From contig NZ_NBYX01000020.1 of assembly GCF_002099195.1 (NCBI RefSeq), forward strand, positions 78,762 through 142,761: a stretch of 64,000 nt of DNA, in the 5' to 3' direction. This document shows positions 15,997 through 24,545 of the stretch, in pieces (the first letter of the stretch is position 1; each line of letters begins with the position of its first letter). The translations under genes and the position numbers were made by a program. The stretch comes from Burkholderia puraquae. Lineage in GTDB: Bacteria; Pseudomonadota; Gammaproteobacteria; Burkholderiales; Burkholderiaceae. The notes beneath the pieces were generated by a model. The model was not told where the DNA came from, made no database searches, and was given only the letters and a program-made list of their open reading frames with translations.

Positions 15997-16494
15997 TTAT
16001 AGTTGCGGCAAGGCAACTCCCCAATCGATGCTGCAATCCTTTGCCAGAATGTGCATCCGGGATAGCGTCACGCGATACGAGCGATCGTATAGATGATCGT
16101 TGGGCCGCAACGCGAGAGCATGCAGCCCTGCCGATTCTTTGAGGAAAGCCGATGCTAAAAGCTTCGGCAACCGGTCGCGATTCAGATGGAATGGCGAGCT
16201 GCCGCTCTGCTCGTCCATAAGCGCCATGTAAAAACACTGAATCGCACAGAAGACCCCCAAAGGGTCGTCGCATGCGGCTTGCAAAGCGTGCTCGAGTTTA
16301 CGCTGGACGAGATCGACACCTTCCGTTCGACTCAGCGGATATAAAGCGCGCTCCAGCAGTTCCGCATGATCGGTCGGTCGCATGTCATCGTTGATTTCGG
16401 GCGGAGTGCGGAACACACACTCCTCGCCGCGCAATACACTCGCGAGCCGCCCTCCTCTGATGGCGGTCAAAACGTCGGATTCCGTCGGATTCAT
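15997..16494 (-). CDS. Candidate immunity protein of the Rhs toxin
   Basis: A 165-residue soluble protein with no signal peptide or membrane segment; I recognise no family. It is mainly helical in appearance (LVQRKLEHALQAACDD, LPKLLASAFLKESAG). Its ATG overlaps the TGA of the rhs gene by 4 bases, so the two are translationally coupled. In Rhs loci the gene directly after the variable toxin tail normally encodes the cognate immunity protein, and position is the whole basis of this call. A cytoplasmic immunity protein would fit a toxin acting in the cytoplasm. Base composition is closer to the rhs tail than to the surrounding core genes. Confidence 0.7.
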   Translation of the reverse strand: MNPTESDVLTAIRGGRLASVLRGEECVFRTPPEINDDMRPTDHAELLERALYPLSRTEGVDLVQRKLEHALQAACDDPLGVFCAIQCFYMALMDEQSGSSPFHLNRDRLPKLLASAFLKESAGLHALALRPNDHLYDRSYRVTLSRMHILAKDCSIDWGVALPQL

Positions 16495-19400
16495 TGCAGT
16501 ACCTTGATGTTCGGATTGACATTGGGTGACGGCAACTGGTCAGTCACCATCTCCGGCAGCCCTGCGCCGCCCTTCGTATTGATCGTGTATCCACCGGGAA
16601 CCCAGTAGTCGTTGGCCCCACCCTCGATCCCCCGCGCGAAGCGCAATCCGAATTCCTCCGGGTTGTAGACATACGTCCGAGTCATGCCGCCTGCAGCGTC
16701 AAAGGTTCCGGCCGGAAAACCCAGCGTACTTTCCATCACGGCGGGGTTCCCGGTAGCGTGCAGGTCGTTTATCAGCGATGCCGGAGAAGTAAAGACGGCA
16801 TCAGGACGACCAAAGGGCAACCCGGCCTCGATGTCAGCACGATAACGCTTGTTGAAAGCAGCTGTCGCATCGACACGCGCAGCCCCGGGAAGGAACTTCT
16901 CCGTATGCGCCTTCATGAACTCTTCCGTCAGATAATTCGACGGCTCCGGACGCAACGCCTTTGGCACCGCGTAGACGTCGGCATAAACGTCGGCGAGTGG
17001 CCTGGAAAATGCCTCGGTCAACCCGGTATCGTGGACGTGCTGAACAAATTGCTTGTATGTCACCGAGCGGAGTTCCTGGTTCAGGAGCGAGAACGGCCCC
17101 TCCACCGTGGTCGGATCGATTCTTCCCTCCCCGCAACACCCGGACAATCCCAGCGGATCGAAGTAGCGCGACGGATCGTGGACATACCCCTGCGTTCTGA
17201 AGCCCCCCTGCAGGCCGATCGGATCCGAACTCAGGTATTGCCCTGAATCCGGATCGTAATACCGGTTGAGGTTGTAATGCAGCCCCGATTCGTCGTCGGC
17301 CCATTGCCCGGGGAAACGCAGCGTCGTGTCAATCTCCGTGCAAACGCTGTCGTTCGCGGCCCGACGGGCAGGGAAAAGCTTTCCCCACACTGAGTACGTC
17401 GGCCGCCAGACAGCCTTGCCGTCGGAATCGAACACGACTTTCGGTAACCCTATCTGATCGGTCAGGATCGGATAAAGCCCACCGTCGGTTTCCTGCGCAA
17501 GAGGCGTGAAGCTTCCCGGGTCGATGTGCCAGGTGACGGCTTGACCTGTCGTGCCGTCCCGACGTTCGACCCATCGCTCCGCGAGCGTCGGCCCGTCCCA
17601 TAGGAATCGAACGATCTCAACGCCGCCGATCTGCTGCTTGGCAACCCGTCGGTTGAATGCATCGTAACGATAAGCCCAAACCTTGCGCTCAGGCGTCACT
17701 ACCTTTACCAGCCGATTCAATCCGTCCCACGCGTACTGCCACGACTTGGGACGGAACCCGGGCTGCTCGATCGTCTTCTCGATAGCACGGCCGCGCGCAT
17801 CATACTTGTACCGTGCATGACCTGCCTGCTCCGGCAAACCGCCTCGCGCATATCGATGCGTATCGATCGGCGATTGCCTGCCGTGGGCCGCGAGATTCAT
17901 CACCGCGTTGTATTGATAATGCTCGGCCGGCTGGTGCAGGCCGACAGCCGATGTAACCTGACCGCGCTCGTCCCGTCGATAAGTCAGGGTATCGAAGTCC
18001 GACTCGACCCGCTCCAGACGACCGGCTCCGTCATAGGCATACACGTGTCTCGTCAATTGCTCGAGGGCCCCGAGGGGATTGCTGCGCAGCGCCTCGAAGG
18101 CGGCCTCCGGTCCGGCAATCTGCTTCTGGAACCGGCCCAATACGTCGTATTCCTTCCTCGCGACGAATCGACCTGCCTGCATGCCGATTTCGCGACCAAG
18201 ATCGTCACGCTGTATCGAGAGGCCGCCAACCTGCGTGAGCGCGCCGAACGGATTGTATGCATACTGCGTTTCACGTCTCGGGGTCACCCGCAAACTACGC
18301 TGACCGTCTGCGTCGTAGGCGTGTCGCAGCAAGTCCCCATGCTGATCTTCACCGATCAGCCGCCCCGCCTCGTCGTACGCGAAATGCGTCACATGGGGCA
18401 TGTCTCCTTGCACTTCCGCCGTGACGAGACGGCCGCGCTCATCGTAGCCATAGACAAGCCTGACGTCGTTCGCATCAACGCCGATTACGCGCCCTTGATC
18501 ATCATATGCATAACGCCATTGTTCGCCGTCCGGCTGAATCGTGGCCAACAAGCGCCCGACTGCATCCCGTTCGTAACGCGTCGTACGTCCGCCCCAATCG
18601 ATCTCCGCGACGAGTCGCCCCGCGCCATCGTAGCGGTACTCGTAGGTTTCATCGAGCGCATTGATTACTTTCGTCAAGCGCGTGGCGTGGTCGTATTCGA
18701 ACCGGGTGACATGACCGGCCGTGTCGACCGTGGAAACCAGCAGATCGAACGGCCCATAGGTTCGTCGCGCCGACCGACCAAGGGGATCGACCCATTCGAC
18801 AGGCAAACCTTCGCTGTTGTAATACACCCGCACCATTGATCCATCGGCCTGCCTTATTGCGCGCACCGCGCCACGCGGATTGTCCGCGCCATCTTGGCAG
18901 TCGTAATGGGTAACACGTCCGCAAGGATCGGTTTCGTCGAGTACCCGCCCCAACACATCGACGGTTCTGCGATATCTCGCCCCTCCCGGCAGGGTGATTT
19001 CGTCGGCACGCAGTCGATCGTCATAGTCCAGGCGAGTCTCGCGATCGCCCTGCACCACCCGCAGTAGTTCACCGCGCTGACCATATCGGTAGGCCGTTTT
19101 CGTGCCGTCCGGCTCCGTGCGCGCAATCAGCCGGCGCAAATGGTCGTATTCGAGCTGGATGATCCCGCCGCCAGGTAATCTCACCCCCACAAGCGACTGC
19201 GCGTCATCGTACGCAAAACTGATGATCTGCCCGGCGACATTTTGAACCGCGTCGAGTTGCCCCCGTTCGTCATACAGGTATCTCGTGCTTCGGCCAAGCG
19301 GATCGGTCCGGGATATGACCCGGCCAAGCAACCAATCCGTGCGCGTACGGTGACCGAGGGGATCGGTCTCGGCCGTTACAAGTCCAGCGTCGTCGTATTC

Positions 19401-21194
19401 GTAAATCCATTCTCCGTCGGCATCGGTCACCTTGGTGCAGCGATCCCCGTAAGCGAAGCGACTGCTGTAATAACCCTGCCGTGTCCCGGTCTCCACCACC
19501 CGACCATCGTCGCGGTAGACATAGTGCACGTCCGTCTGGTCGCTGTCGCGCCAACGGGTCATCCAGCCATGTTCGTCGTATTCGTACCTGAAACGTCCGA
19601 ACTGGAAACTCGCGACCTCGACAAGCATCCCCCGGCAATATTCGTATTCGACGAGTACGCGCATATTGCCGTTCGCGTCGTGCAACACGATCCGGGTAGG
19701 TTCGCGATGTGAGCCTTGATAAATCAGCTCGAGCCGGTAGCCATCGCTATGCGCCAAACTCGAGAGCCGGCCATCGGCACGGTACGCAAAGTCGATTGCA
19801 TTTCGATCCAGATCTTCGATGCGCTCCAGACGTGACGTCTGCCCGTCTGCAAGTGGCGCGAAGAAGCGCAATTGTCGTGTCTCGCGATCAAGAAGCCGCG
19901 GCTCGAGACGACTCCCGACCAGTCGATAGCGCGGATCGCGCAGATTGATCGCATCCAGCGCCACGTCCGGCGAATCGAAACCGAGCTCAAGGCCTGCCCC
20001 GTCGTGAAACCGGACCAACCGCCCGCTTTCAAGCGTCAGCCGTTGCGACCAGTTGTCGGACCAGCGTGCGCCCAGCAGGCCGCGATCCGTCGAGCGTGTT
20101 CGATAACGCCGGCGAAGCTCAAGCGGCAGAACGCCCGGAATCGCGATATCGGTACGAAACTCCAATACTTCGCCGGAGGCAACATCGACCGGGTCAGCAG
20201 CACATGTACGCTGCTCGTCCTTGACACCCCGTTGTTCCGCCGACTCCGTCGACTTCGGCTTGAATCCCTTGCCGAGAACACGGCCGACTGCGCCTCCTGC
20301 TAGCCCGCCCAGCAACCCCGCCCAAAATTCTTCACCGGCAGACAATTCCGGGGTCTTCGGACCATACTGTCCGGTCGTCCTGTCGATCCAGATGCTGTCG
20401 CGGCCTGTATTGACCTTGGCACTGCAGTGGGTTTCGTGACCGATCCGCACGAGCGGCAAGCCATTCACGAAAATTGTTTTGCTGCCTTCGACGAGGGGTT
20501 GGGGCACGCTTGAGTGCTGATCGCACTTGACGAGATCCGTCACTCGCGCGACTTTCCGACCTTCGAAACGCACGTCGTCGGAACCCGTCATGATCTCGCC
20601 GCAGTTACCGCCAACCTGCTGGCTTGCCGACGCAAGCGCACCGCCAAGACTCAGGCCGCCCGCCATGCAGGCCCCAACGATCAGCGCTCCAGCAAGCCCC
20701 CCTGTCGCGACGGTCGCCACGACTGCGGCGGCCAAAAGTGCACCGGCCGCGACACCGACAAGCATGCCGCCGAAAATACCCAGCGCCCCCATCGAATGGG
20801 CAACACTGTCGCCGACACACGCGGGATGCGGATCGCCGCGCCCGATCGTCAGCCCAAGCTCGTCACCCAAATGAACGAAGCCTCTCGACATCCAGTCGGT
20901 AACGCCCAGCTTATCGAGAGCCCACGCGCCGCCAATCGCGATCGCGACCGGAGCAAGCTCTACAGCCACTGCACCGGCTATCGCTGAACCCGACGCACCC
21001 GCGGTAATCCCTGCATCGAGCACACTGGCCGTCGCCCAGCCAACATCCCCGCCAAGCATGATGTTGTTGACGTTCTCGTAGAACGGCTGCTCTGCCACTT
21101 TTGTAGCCTCGCCATCCTCGAGGCTCTGCAGATTCTGAAGGCGCTCTTCTGCGCTCCCGCCAGGTTCGGCGTAGTGAGTAGACGTATCCGGCAT
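16491..21194 (-). CDS. PAAR-Rhs polymorphic toxin, T6SS effector
   Basis: A 1567-residue effector carried on the VgrG spike tip and delivered to rival cells. Order of parts: N-terminal region with the first hydrophobic segment (about 60-92), a GDPHPACVGD segment (120-129) resembling a prePAAR motif, a second hydrophobic hairpin (about 137-185), PAAR domain (about 195-270, with CGEIMTGS and GHETHCSAKV), DUF6531 (about 325-400, DPVDVASGEVLEF), many YD/RHS repeats forming the cocoon (about 400-1260), and the Rhs core end RYYDPDSGQYLSSDPIGL with a later YFDPLGL near 1350. After it comes a 216-residue tail that is the toxin and is not recognised. The ATG at 21194 has a GGTGAC site before it; a GTG at 21203 is an alternative. 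The eag chaperone gene lies just upstream and the candidate immunity gene overlaps the stop. Confidence 0.93.
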   Translation of the reverse strand: MPDTSTHYAEPGGSAEERLQNLQSLEDGEATKVAEQPFYENVNNIMLGGDVGWATASVLDAGITAGASGSAIAGAVAVELAPVAIAIGGAWALDKLGVTDWMSRGFVHLGDELGLTIGRGDPHPACVGDSVAHSMGALGIFGGMLVGVAAGALLAAAVVATVATGGLAGALIVGACMAGGLSLGGALASASQQVGGNCGEIMTGSDDVRFEGRKVARVTDLVKCDQHSSVPQPLVEGSKTIFVNGLPLVRIGHETHCSAKVNTGRDSIWIDRTTGQYGPKTPELSAGEEFWAGLLGGLAGGAVGRVLGKGFKPKSTESAEQRGVKDEQRTCAADPVDVASGEVLEFRTDIAIPGVLPLELRRRYRTRSTDRGLLGARWSDNWSQRLTLESGRLVRFHDGAGLELGFDSPDVALDAINLRDPRYRLVGSRLEPRLLDRETRQLRFFAPLADGQTSRLERIEDLDRNAIDFAYRADGRLSSLAHSDGYRLELIYQGSHREPTRIVLHDANGNMRVLVEYEYCRGMLVEVASFQFGRFRYEYDEHGWMTRWRDSDQTDVHYVYRDDGRVVETGTRQGYYSSRFAYGDRCTKVTDADGEWIYEYDDAGLVTAETDPLGHRTRTDWLLGRVISRTDPLGRSTRYLYDERGQLDAVQNVAGQIISFAYDDAQSLVGVRLPGGGIIQLEYDHLRRLIARTEPDGTKTAYRYGQRGELLRVVQGDRETRLDYDDRLRADEITLPGGARYRRTVDVLGRVLDETDPCGRVTHYDCQDGADNPRGAVRAIRQADGSMVRVYYNSEGLPVEWVDPLGRSARRTYGPFDLLVSTVDTAGHVTRFEYDHATRLTKVINALDETYEYRYDGAGRLVAEIDWGGRTTRYERDAVGRLLATIQPDGEQWRYAYDDQGRVIGVDANDVRLVYGYDERGRLVTAEVQGDMPHVTHFAYDEAGRLIGEDQHGDLLRHAYDADGQRSLRVTPRRETQYAYNPFGALTQVGGLSIQRDDLGREIGMQAGRFVARKEYDVLGRFQKQIAGPEAAFEALRSNPLGALEQLTRHVYAYDGAGRLERVESDFDTLTYRRDERGQVTSAVGLHQPAEHYQYNAVMNLAAHGRQSPIDTHRYARGGLPEQAGHARYKYDARGRAIEKTIEQPGFRPKSWQYAWDGLNRLVKVVTPERKVWAYRYDAFNRRVAKQQIGGVEIVRFLWDGPTLAERWVERRDGTTGQAVTWHIDPGSFTPLAQETDGGLYPILTDQIGLPKVVFDSDGKAVWRPTYSVWGKLFPARRAANDSVCTEIDTTLRFPGQWADDESGLHYNLNRYYDPDSGQYLSSDPIGLQGGFRTQGYVHDPSRYFDPLGLSGCCGEGRIDPTTVEGPFSLLNQELRSVTYKQFVQHVHDTGLTEAFSRPLADVYADVYAVPKALRPEPSNYLTEEFMKAHTEKFLPGAARVDATAAFNKRYRADIEAGLPFGRPDAVFTSPASLINDLHATGNPAVMESTLGFPAGTFDAAGGMTRTYVYNPEEFGLRFARGIEGGANDYWVPGGYTINTKGGAGLPEMVTDQLPSPNVNPNIKVLQ

Positions 21195-21206
21195 CACCGT
21201 CACCGA

Positions 21207-21629
21207 TCAGGTCGGATCGCGCAACTGCACGGTTTGCATCAGCGCCTGCAATTGCTGACGCTGCGTCTCGCTTAACGAACCAGGTACCGTAAATGTCAGC
21301 ATCAGCACAACCTGTCCGTACTCGATCATCGTCAATTGTTGATGAATCGATGCTTGATTATTGGTCCACGTGAACTCGTGGGCGCGCGCCGGGCGTCCCG
21401 ACACCATCGTATCCGTGCTCAGCACCTCGGCATAATCCGGCACCTTCTTCGCGAATTTGCCGATTTCATTTGCGACGTATTCGCTGAACTTCATCCCCCA
21501 TGGCAACCGCTCGCGCGTAATGACGAAACTGACACCCTCCGTGCCGGTCGCTGCCGACACGAATACATTCATCGTTTTGTCCTGCCACTCGACCGGCAAC
21601 GAGAACGTGCCTTCCTGCATTTGGTACAT
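21207..21629 (-). CDS. Eag-type T6SS effector chaperone (DUF1795/DcrB superfamily)
   Basis: A 140-residue protein of the DUF1795 family. In T6SS loci, Eag chaperones bind the N-terminal transmembrane segments of PAAR-Rhs effectors and load them on VgrG. The start of the protein (MYQMQEGTFSLPVEWQDKT) and the segments SFVITRERLP and FTWTNNQASIHQ fit the family. The second ATG (21629) is preferred because AGGA lies 8 bases upstream; the first ATG (21638) has no clear site. The gene sits between vgrG and rhs with 18- and 12-base gaps, consistent with one operon and with a partner having hydrophobic N-terminal segments, which the Rhs protein has. Confidence 0.88.
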   Translation of the reverse strand: MYQMQEGTFSLPVEWQDKTMNVFVSAATGTEGVSFVITRERLPWGMKFSEYVANEIGKFAKKVPDYAEVLSTDTMVSGRPARAHEFTWTNNQASIHQQLTMIEYGQVVLMLTFTVPGSLSETQRQQLQALMQTVQLRDPT

Positions 21630-21647
21630 GCTTCGCATCCTGTTTGA

Positions 21648-23783
21648 TTAATTGTTGTCCGGGTTGATATCGGTACGCGCTGCTTGCACCTTGATGTTCG
21701 AATCGTCGAGTCGCACGACCGAACCGCCCTTGCGAATCTCGATGAAGTCGGCCGTCATGTGAATCGACGTGCCATCCTTGCCGCCGATGCTGATCCAGAG
21801 CTCCTTTGCTTCAATCCGATGGGTACCGGCAGGAGTCTGATGGAGCGTATCGCCCTGGGAAACGACGTCCGACAAATTCCCGACAGAAACCAGCGTCGTG
21901 TGATTGCCTTTGTCGACTGCAATCGACCGGTTCCCCTTCAAAACCTGGGTCGATTGCGCATCCTGAACAACCGTGTTCATATCCTTCTGCGCATGCAAGT
22001 AGAGTTCCTGCGCCCCGTTCGTATCGGTCATTCGCAGTTCGTTGGAGCCGGCCCCCTTGTGCGTCTGGCTCTTGATTCCCATCGTCTGGCCTGCCGAGCC
22101 GTGGTAGGGGTTGCCTTGGCCACCGTTGTAGACACGGCCGATGATGAGAGGGTTGTCCGGGTCGCCCTGCGTAAATGCAACCGTCACCTCCTGACCGATT
22201 CGCGGAATTGCCGCCGCTCCCCACCCATCGCCGGCCCACGGCTGCGACACACGAACCCACATCGAATCCGCCCCGTCCATCTTCCCGCGCCGGTCCCAGA
22301 TGAAATGCACCTTGACCCGGCTGCCGTCCGTATGAATCTGCTCGCCCTTCGGACCAACAACGATCGCCGACTGCGTGCCGTTGATCACCGGCTTCGGTGT
22401 GACGCGCTGAGCGCGATACGGGATCGCTCGCGGCAGACAGGTGAACGTGTTGCGATAGGGCTGCTTCGCCGAATGCTGCGTGTAATCATTCACGACTTCG
22501 TGGCGGACATGCAGGAATACATATTCCTGATTATTTGCAACGACCGGATGCCCCGTCACCGTCGCGCAGCCTGCTGTCGTCAACCGCCACGAGTATCCGC
22601 TGCCTGAATACCGGTGCGCCTCCGCCTCTTCAGCTTCCATCGCCTGATTCGCATAGCGCTCGCCGTCCGACGAATGATCGTATAGAGATTGGTACTCATA
22701 TCGCTCGGTGCCGTCGAGCATGGCATGCTGAAGGTTCTTCGCAGGGGCATTCACGAGCATCAGCGGCGACGCCGGATGCTGGTGATTGAAATCGCGGTAG
22801 GTAACCTTGCCGACACCGAAACGCCGGCCCTCATCCAGCCTGTCGATCCCGTTAAATTCGCTCGACGCACCATGTGAGTAAGGCAGGGTCTTCAAGCCAT
22901 CGATCGGCTGAAACAGATCATTCGAATCACCGATGACAAGCGTATGCTTTTCCTTGGTGTACCGATGCGTCCAGAACAAACCCTCCTGCTCCATCAGTCG
23001 TGCGCAGAAGCTGTAATAGGACTCCTGGTACATCACGACGTATTCGAGCGGTTTCTGCGCAGCATAAATCTCGAACGCATAGTCGGCAAAACCAAGCTCC
23101 TGGAATATCTCGACGAGAATATCCTGCGCCGTCTTGTTCTGGAAAATACGACAGTCGGTTGAACGCGTCAGTAACCAGAACCAAGGCACCACCGTCATTT
23201 GGTACTGTGTCACCCGCCCTGGCGGACCAGCACGATCGAACGACGCTACGTAGCCGTCAAAATATCGTGGCGTGTCGCCACCGCCCATCGCAACGATCCG
23301 TTCCAACGCAAACTGTTGCGACTGTTGGTCGAGCTTAAGCTGGATCTTTTGCCCGATCAGGTCTTCCGGCCGCAGATCGTGTCGGTGAGACAGAAGATCC
23401 AGATGAATCTCCGGCAGGCGACTCACATGCTCGTCGATAATTGCAGCGCTCACCAGCAGGACGTCCGGTCCAAGTGGCGTATCGATCGTGACATAGCGAT
23501 TGTCCTGCGTCAGCCGCGCAGCGCCATCCATCGTGGCATTGATCGCATCTGCGATCGACGCTGGCGTCTTGTTCAATAACGAAAAGCCCGTTTGAGCAAG
23601 CTGGGCCGCGCGCTGAAGTGTCTCTACGTGACCAATGACGCCTGCCAACGGACCGAGATGACTTGCGACACCGGCTACAAGCGGGCCAGAAAGCCCGCCA
23701 AGTGCGCTTGAAACAGGGGCCAGATAGTTGAGCGGACTACCGCCCGAATTATTCTGCGAACCGCCAATCGGCGCGAAACTCAT
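21648..23783 (-). CDS. vgrG: VgrG spike protein with hydrophobic N-terminal extension
   Basis: A 711-residue T6SS spike component. The gp27-like part begins near residue 92 (RYVTIDTPLGPDVLLVSAAI), followed by the gp5-like OB fold with VRVSQPWAGDGWGAAAIPRI and GDPDNPLIIGRVYNGG. A C-terminal needle/DUF2345 region has repeats such as KGNRSIAVDKGNHTTLVSVG. There is no separate C-terminal effector domain. The unusual part is residues 1-90, a glycine/alanine/leucine-rich hydrophobic stretch (SALGGLSGPLVAGVASHLG) that ordinary VgrGs lack. The ATG at 23783 is preceded by AAAGGAATAAC, a good ribosome-binding site; the frame remains open further upstream, by chance I believe. It is the first gene of the effector operon. 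Confidence 0.93.
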   Translation of the reverse strand: MSFAPIGGSQNNSGGSPLNYLAPVSSALGGLSGPLVAGVASHLGPLAGVIGHVETLQRAAQLAQTGFSLLNKTPASIADAINATMDGAARLTQDNRYVTIDTPLGPDVLLVSAAIIDEHVSRLPEIHLDLLSHRHDLRPEDLIGQKIQLKLDQQSQQFALERIVAMGGGDTPRYFDGYVASFDRAGPPGRVTQYQMTVVPWFWLLTRSTDCRIFQNKTAQDILVEIFQELGFADYAFEIYAAQKPLEYVVMYQESYYSFCARLMEQEGLFWTHRYTKEKHTLVIGDSNDLFQPIDGLKTLPYSHGASSEFNGIDRLDEGRRFGVGKVTYRDFNHQHPASPLMLVNAPAKNLQHAMLDGTERYEYQSLYDHSSDGERYANQAMEAEEAEAHRYSGSGYSWRLTTAGCATVTGHPVVANNQEYVFLHVRHEVVNDYTQHSAKQPYRNTFTCLPRAIPYRAQRVTPKPVINGTQSAIVVGPKGEQIHTDGSRVKVHFIWDRRGKMDGADSMWVRVSQPWAGDGWGAAAIPRIGQEVTVAFTQGDPDNPLIIGRVYNGGQGNPYHGSAGQTMGIKSQTHKGAGSNELRMTDTNGAQELYLHAQKDMNTVVQDAQSTQVLKGNRSIAVDKGNHTTLVSVGNLSDVVSQGDTLHQTPAGTHRIEAKELWISIGGKDGTSIHMTADFIEIRKGGSVVRLDDSNIKVQAARTDINPDNN

Positions 23784-24545
23784 TGTTATTCCTTTCTTTT
23801 CCCAGGTTCTACCTACCGGACTCACGAGCCCACCACACCGTGCCGGGCAAGATCCAACGTTTTCCGACAATCGAAGCAGGGTGTCCTGCTCAAGCCATTC
23901 GAGACGTCGATACCGCTTCCGACCCATTCATATCGCTGATCGAACACCACAATCATTCCCGCTCAGGAATCGAACAATAATGAATTGCCATTCATCGCGC
24001 CACCTTGTCACGGTAATCCGGCTAAGCGAAACGACAGACAAGTAAAAATTACCATCAACTCTCGCAAACCGATATAGGACGCGGCGCACACACTCCATTT
24101 TTTACTTGCTGTTTGTGGGTGGCGCCAAAAACAACAGCCGCGAAGTTCAGCCAGGAAGAGGCCGTGCCAGCAAGGCTCTCGACTGGCGCGAGCGCTCGGC
24201 GTTCACCAGAGCGCGATCCCCTGCAAAGCCCGTCCGCAAGGCACGGCACGTGCTGTACGCCCAATTCATGACATCGCAGATGTTTGCGCCCACCCGCTTG
24301 ATAGATGCGAAAGGTTGTCGAAAATTTTTACAAATTACCGAGAATTGACTAAAGTTGAGCACTCGAAAAGCTTTCGCAACGAGATCCGGGCGCAGGCCTA
24401 AGCCATTGTCGCGACCGAATTTCCCGCGATCACGCCCTGACGTGCGCGACGCTCGTGCCTGAGCCCGCGGCCCCGTCCGACACATCACGGTCGCCGGCCT
24501 CTGCTATATTCCCTCCATCCCTGTCCTTCACTGCCCTTCCAACGC
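23784..24545. other. 762-base intergenic region between vgrG and the CorB-like gene
   Basis: The largest gap in the window without a gene. It is less GC-rich than the surroundings, notably around 24040-24120 and 24310-24360. It must hold the vgrG promoter (minus strand), which I could not place with confidence, and the promoter of the plus-strand gene. I see no RNA gene, insertion sequence remnant, terminal repeat or duplicated tRNA end in it. Short frames present have no recognisable product. Confidence 0.4.
24327..24355 (+). promoter_or_regulatory. Possible sigma70 promoter of the CorB-like gene
   Basis: TTTACA (24327-24332), 17 bases, TAAAGT (24350-24355), in an AT-rich patch about 190 bases upstream of the GTG start. 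The -35 matches 5 of 6 and the -10 4 of 6. Confidence 0.45.

Noticed and set aside
15807..16016. 69-codon minus-strand open frame overlapping the end of the candidate immunity gene
   Set aside because: No ribosome-binding site that I trust, no family, and a competing frame on the same strand looks equally protein-like.
21648..23927. VgrG extended upstream to 23927
   Set aside because: The extra 48 codons have no VgrG-like content, and the ATG at 23783 has a good ribosome-binding site.
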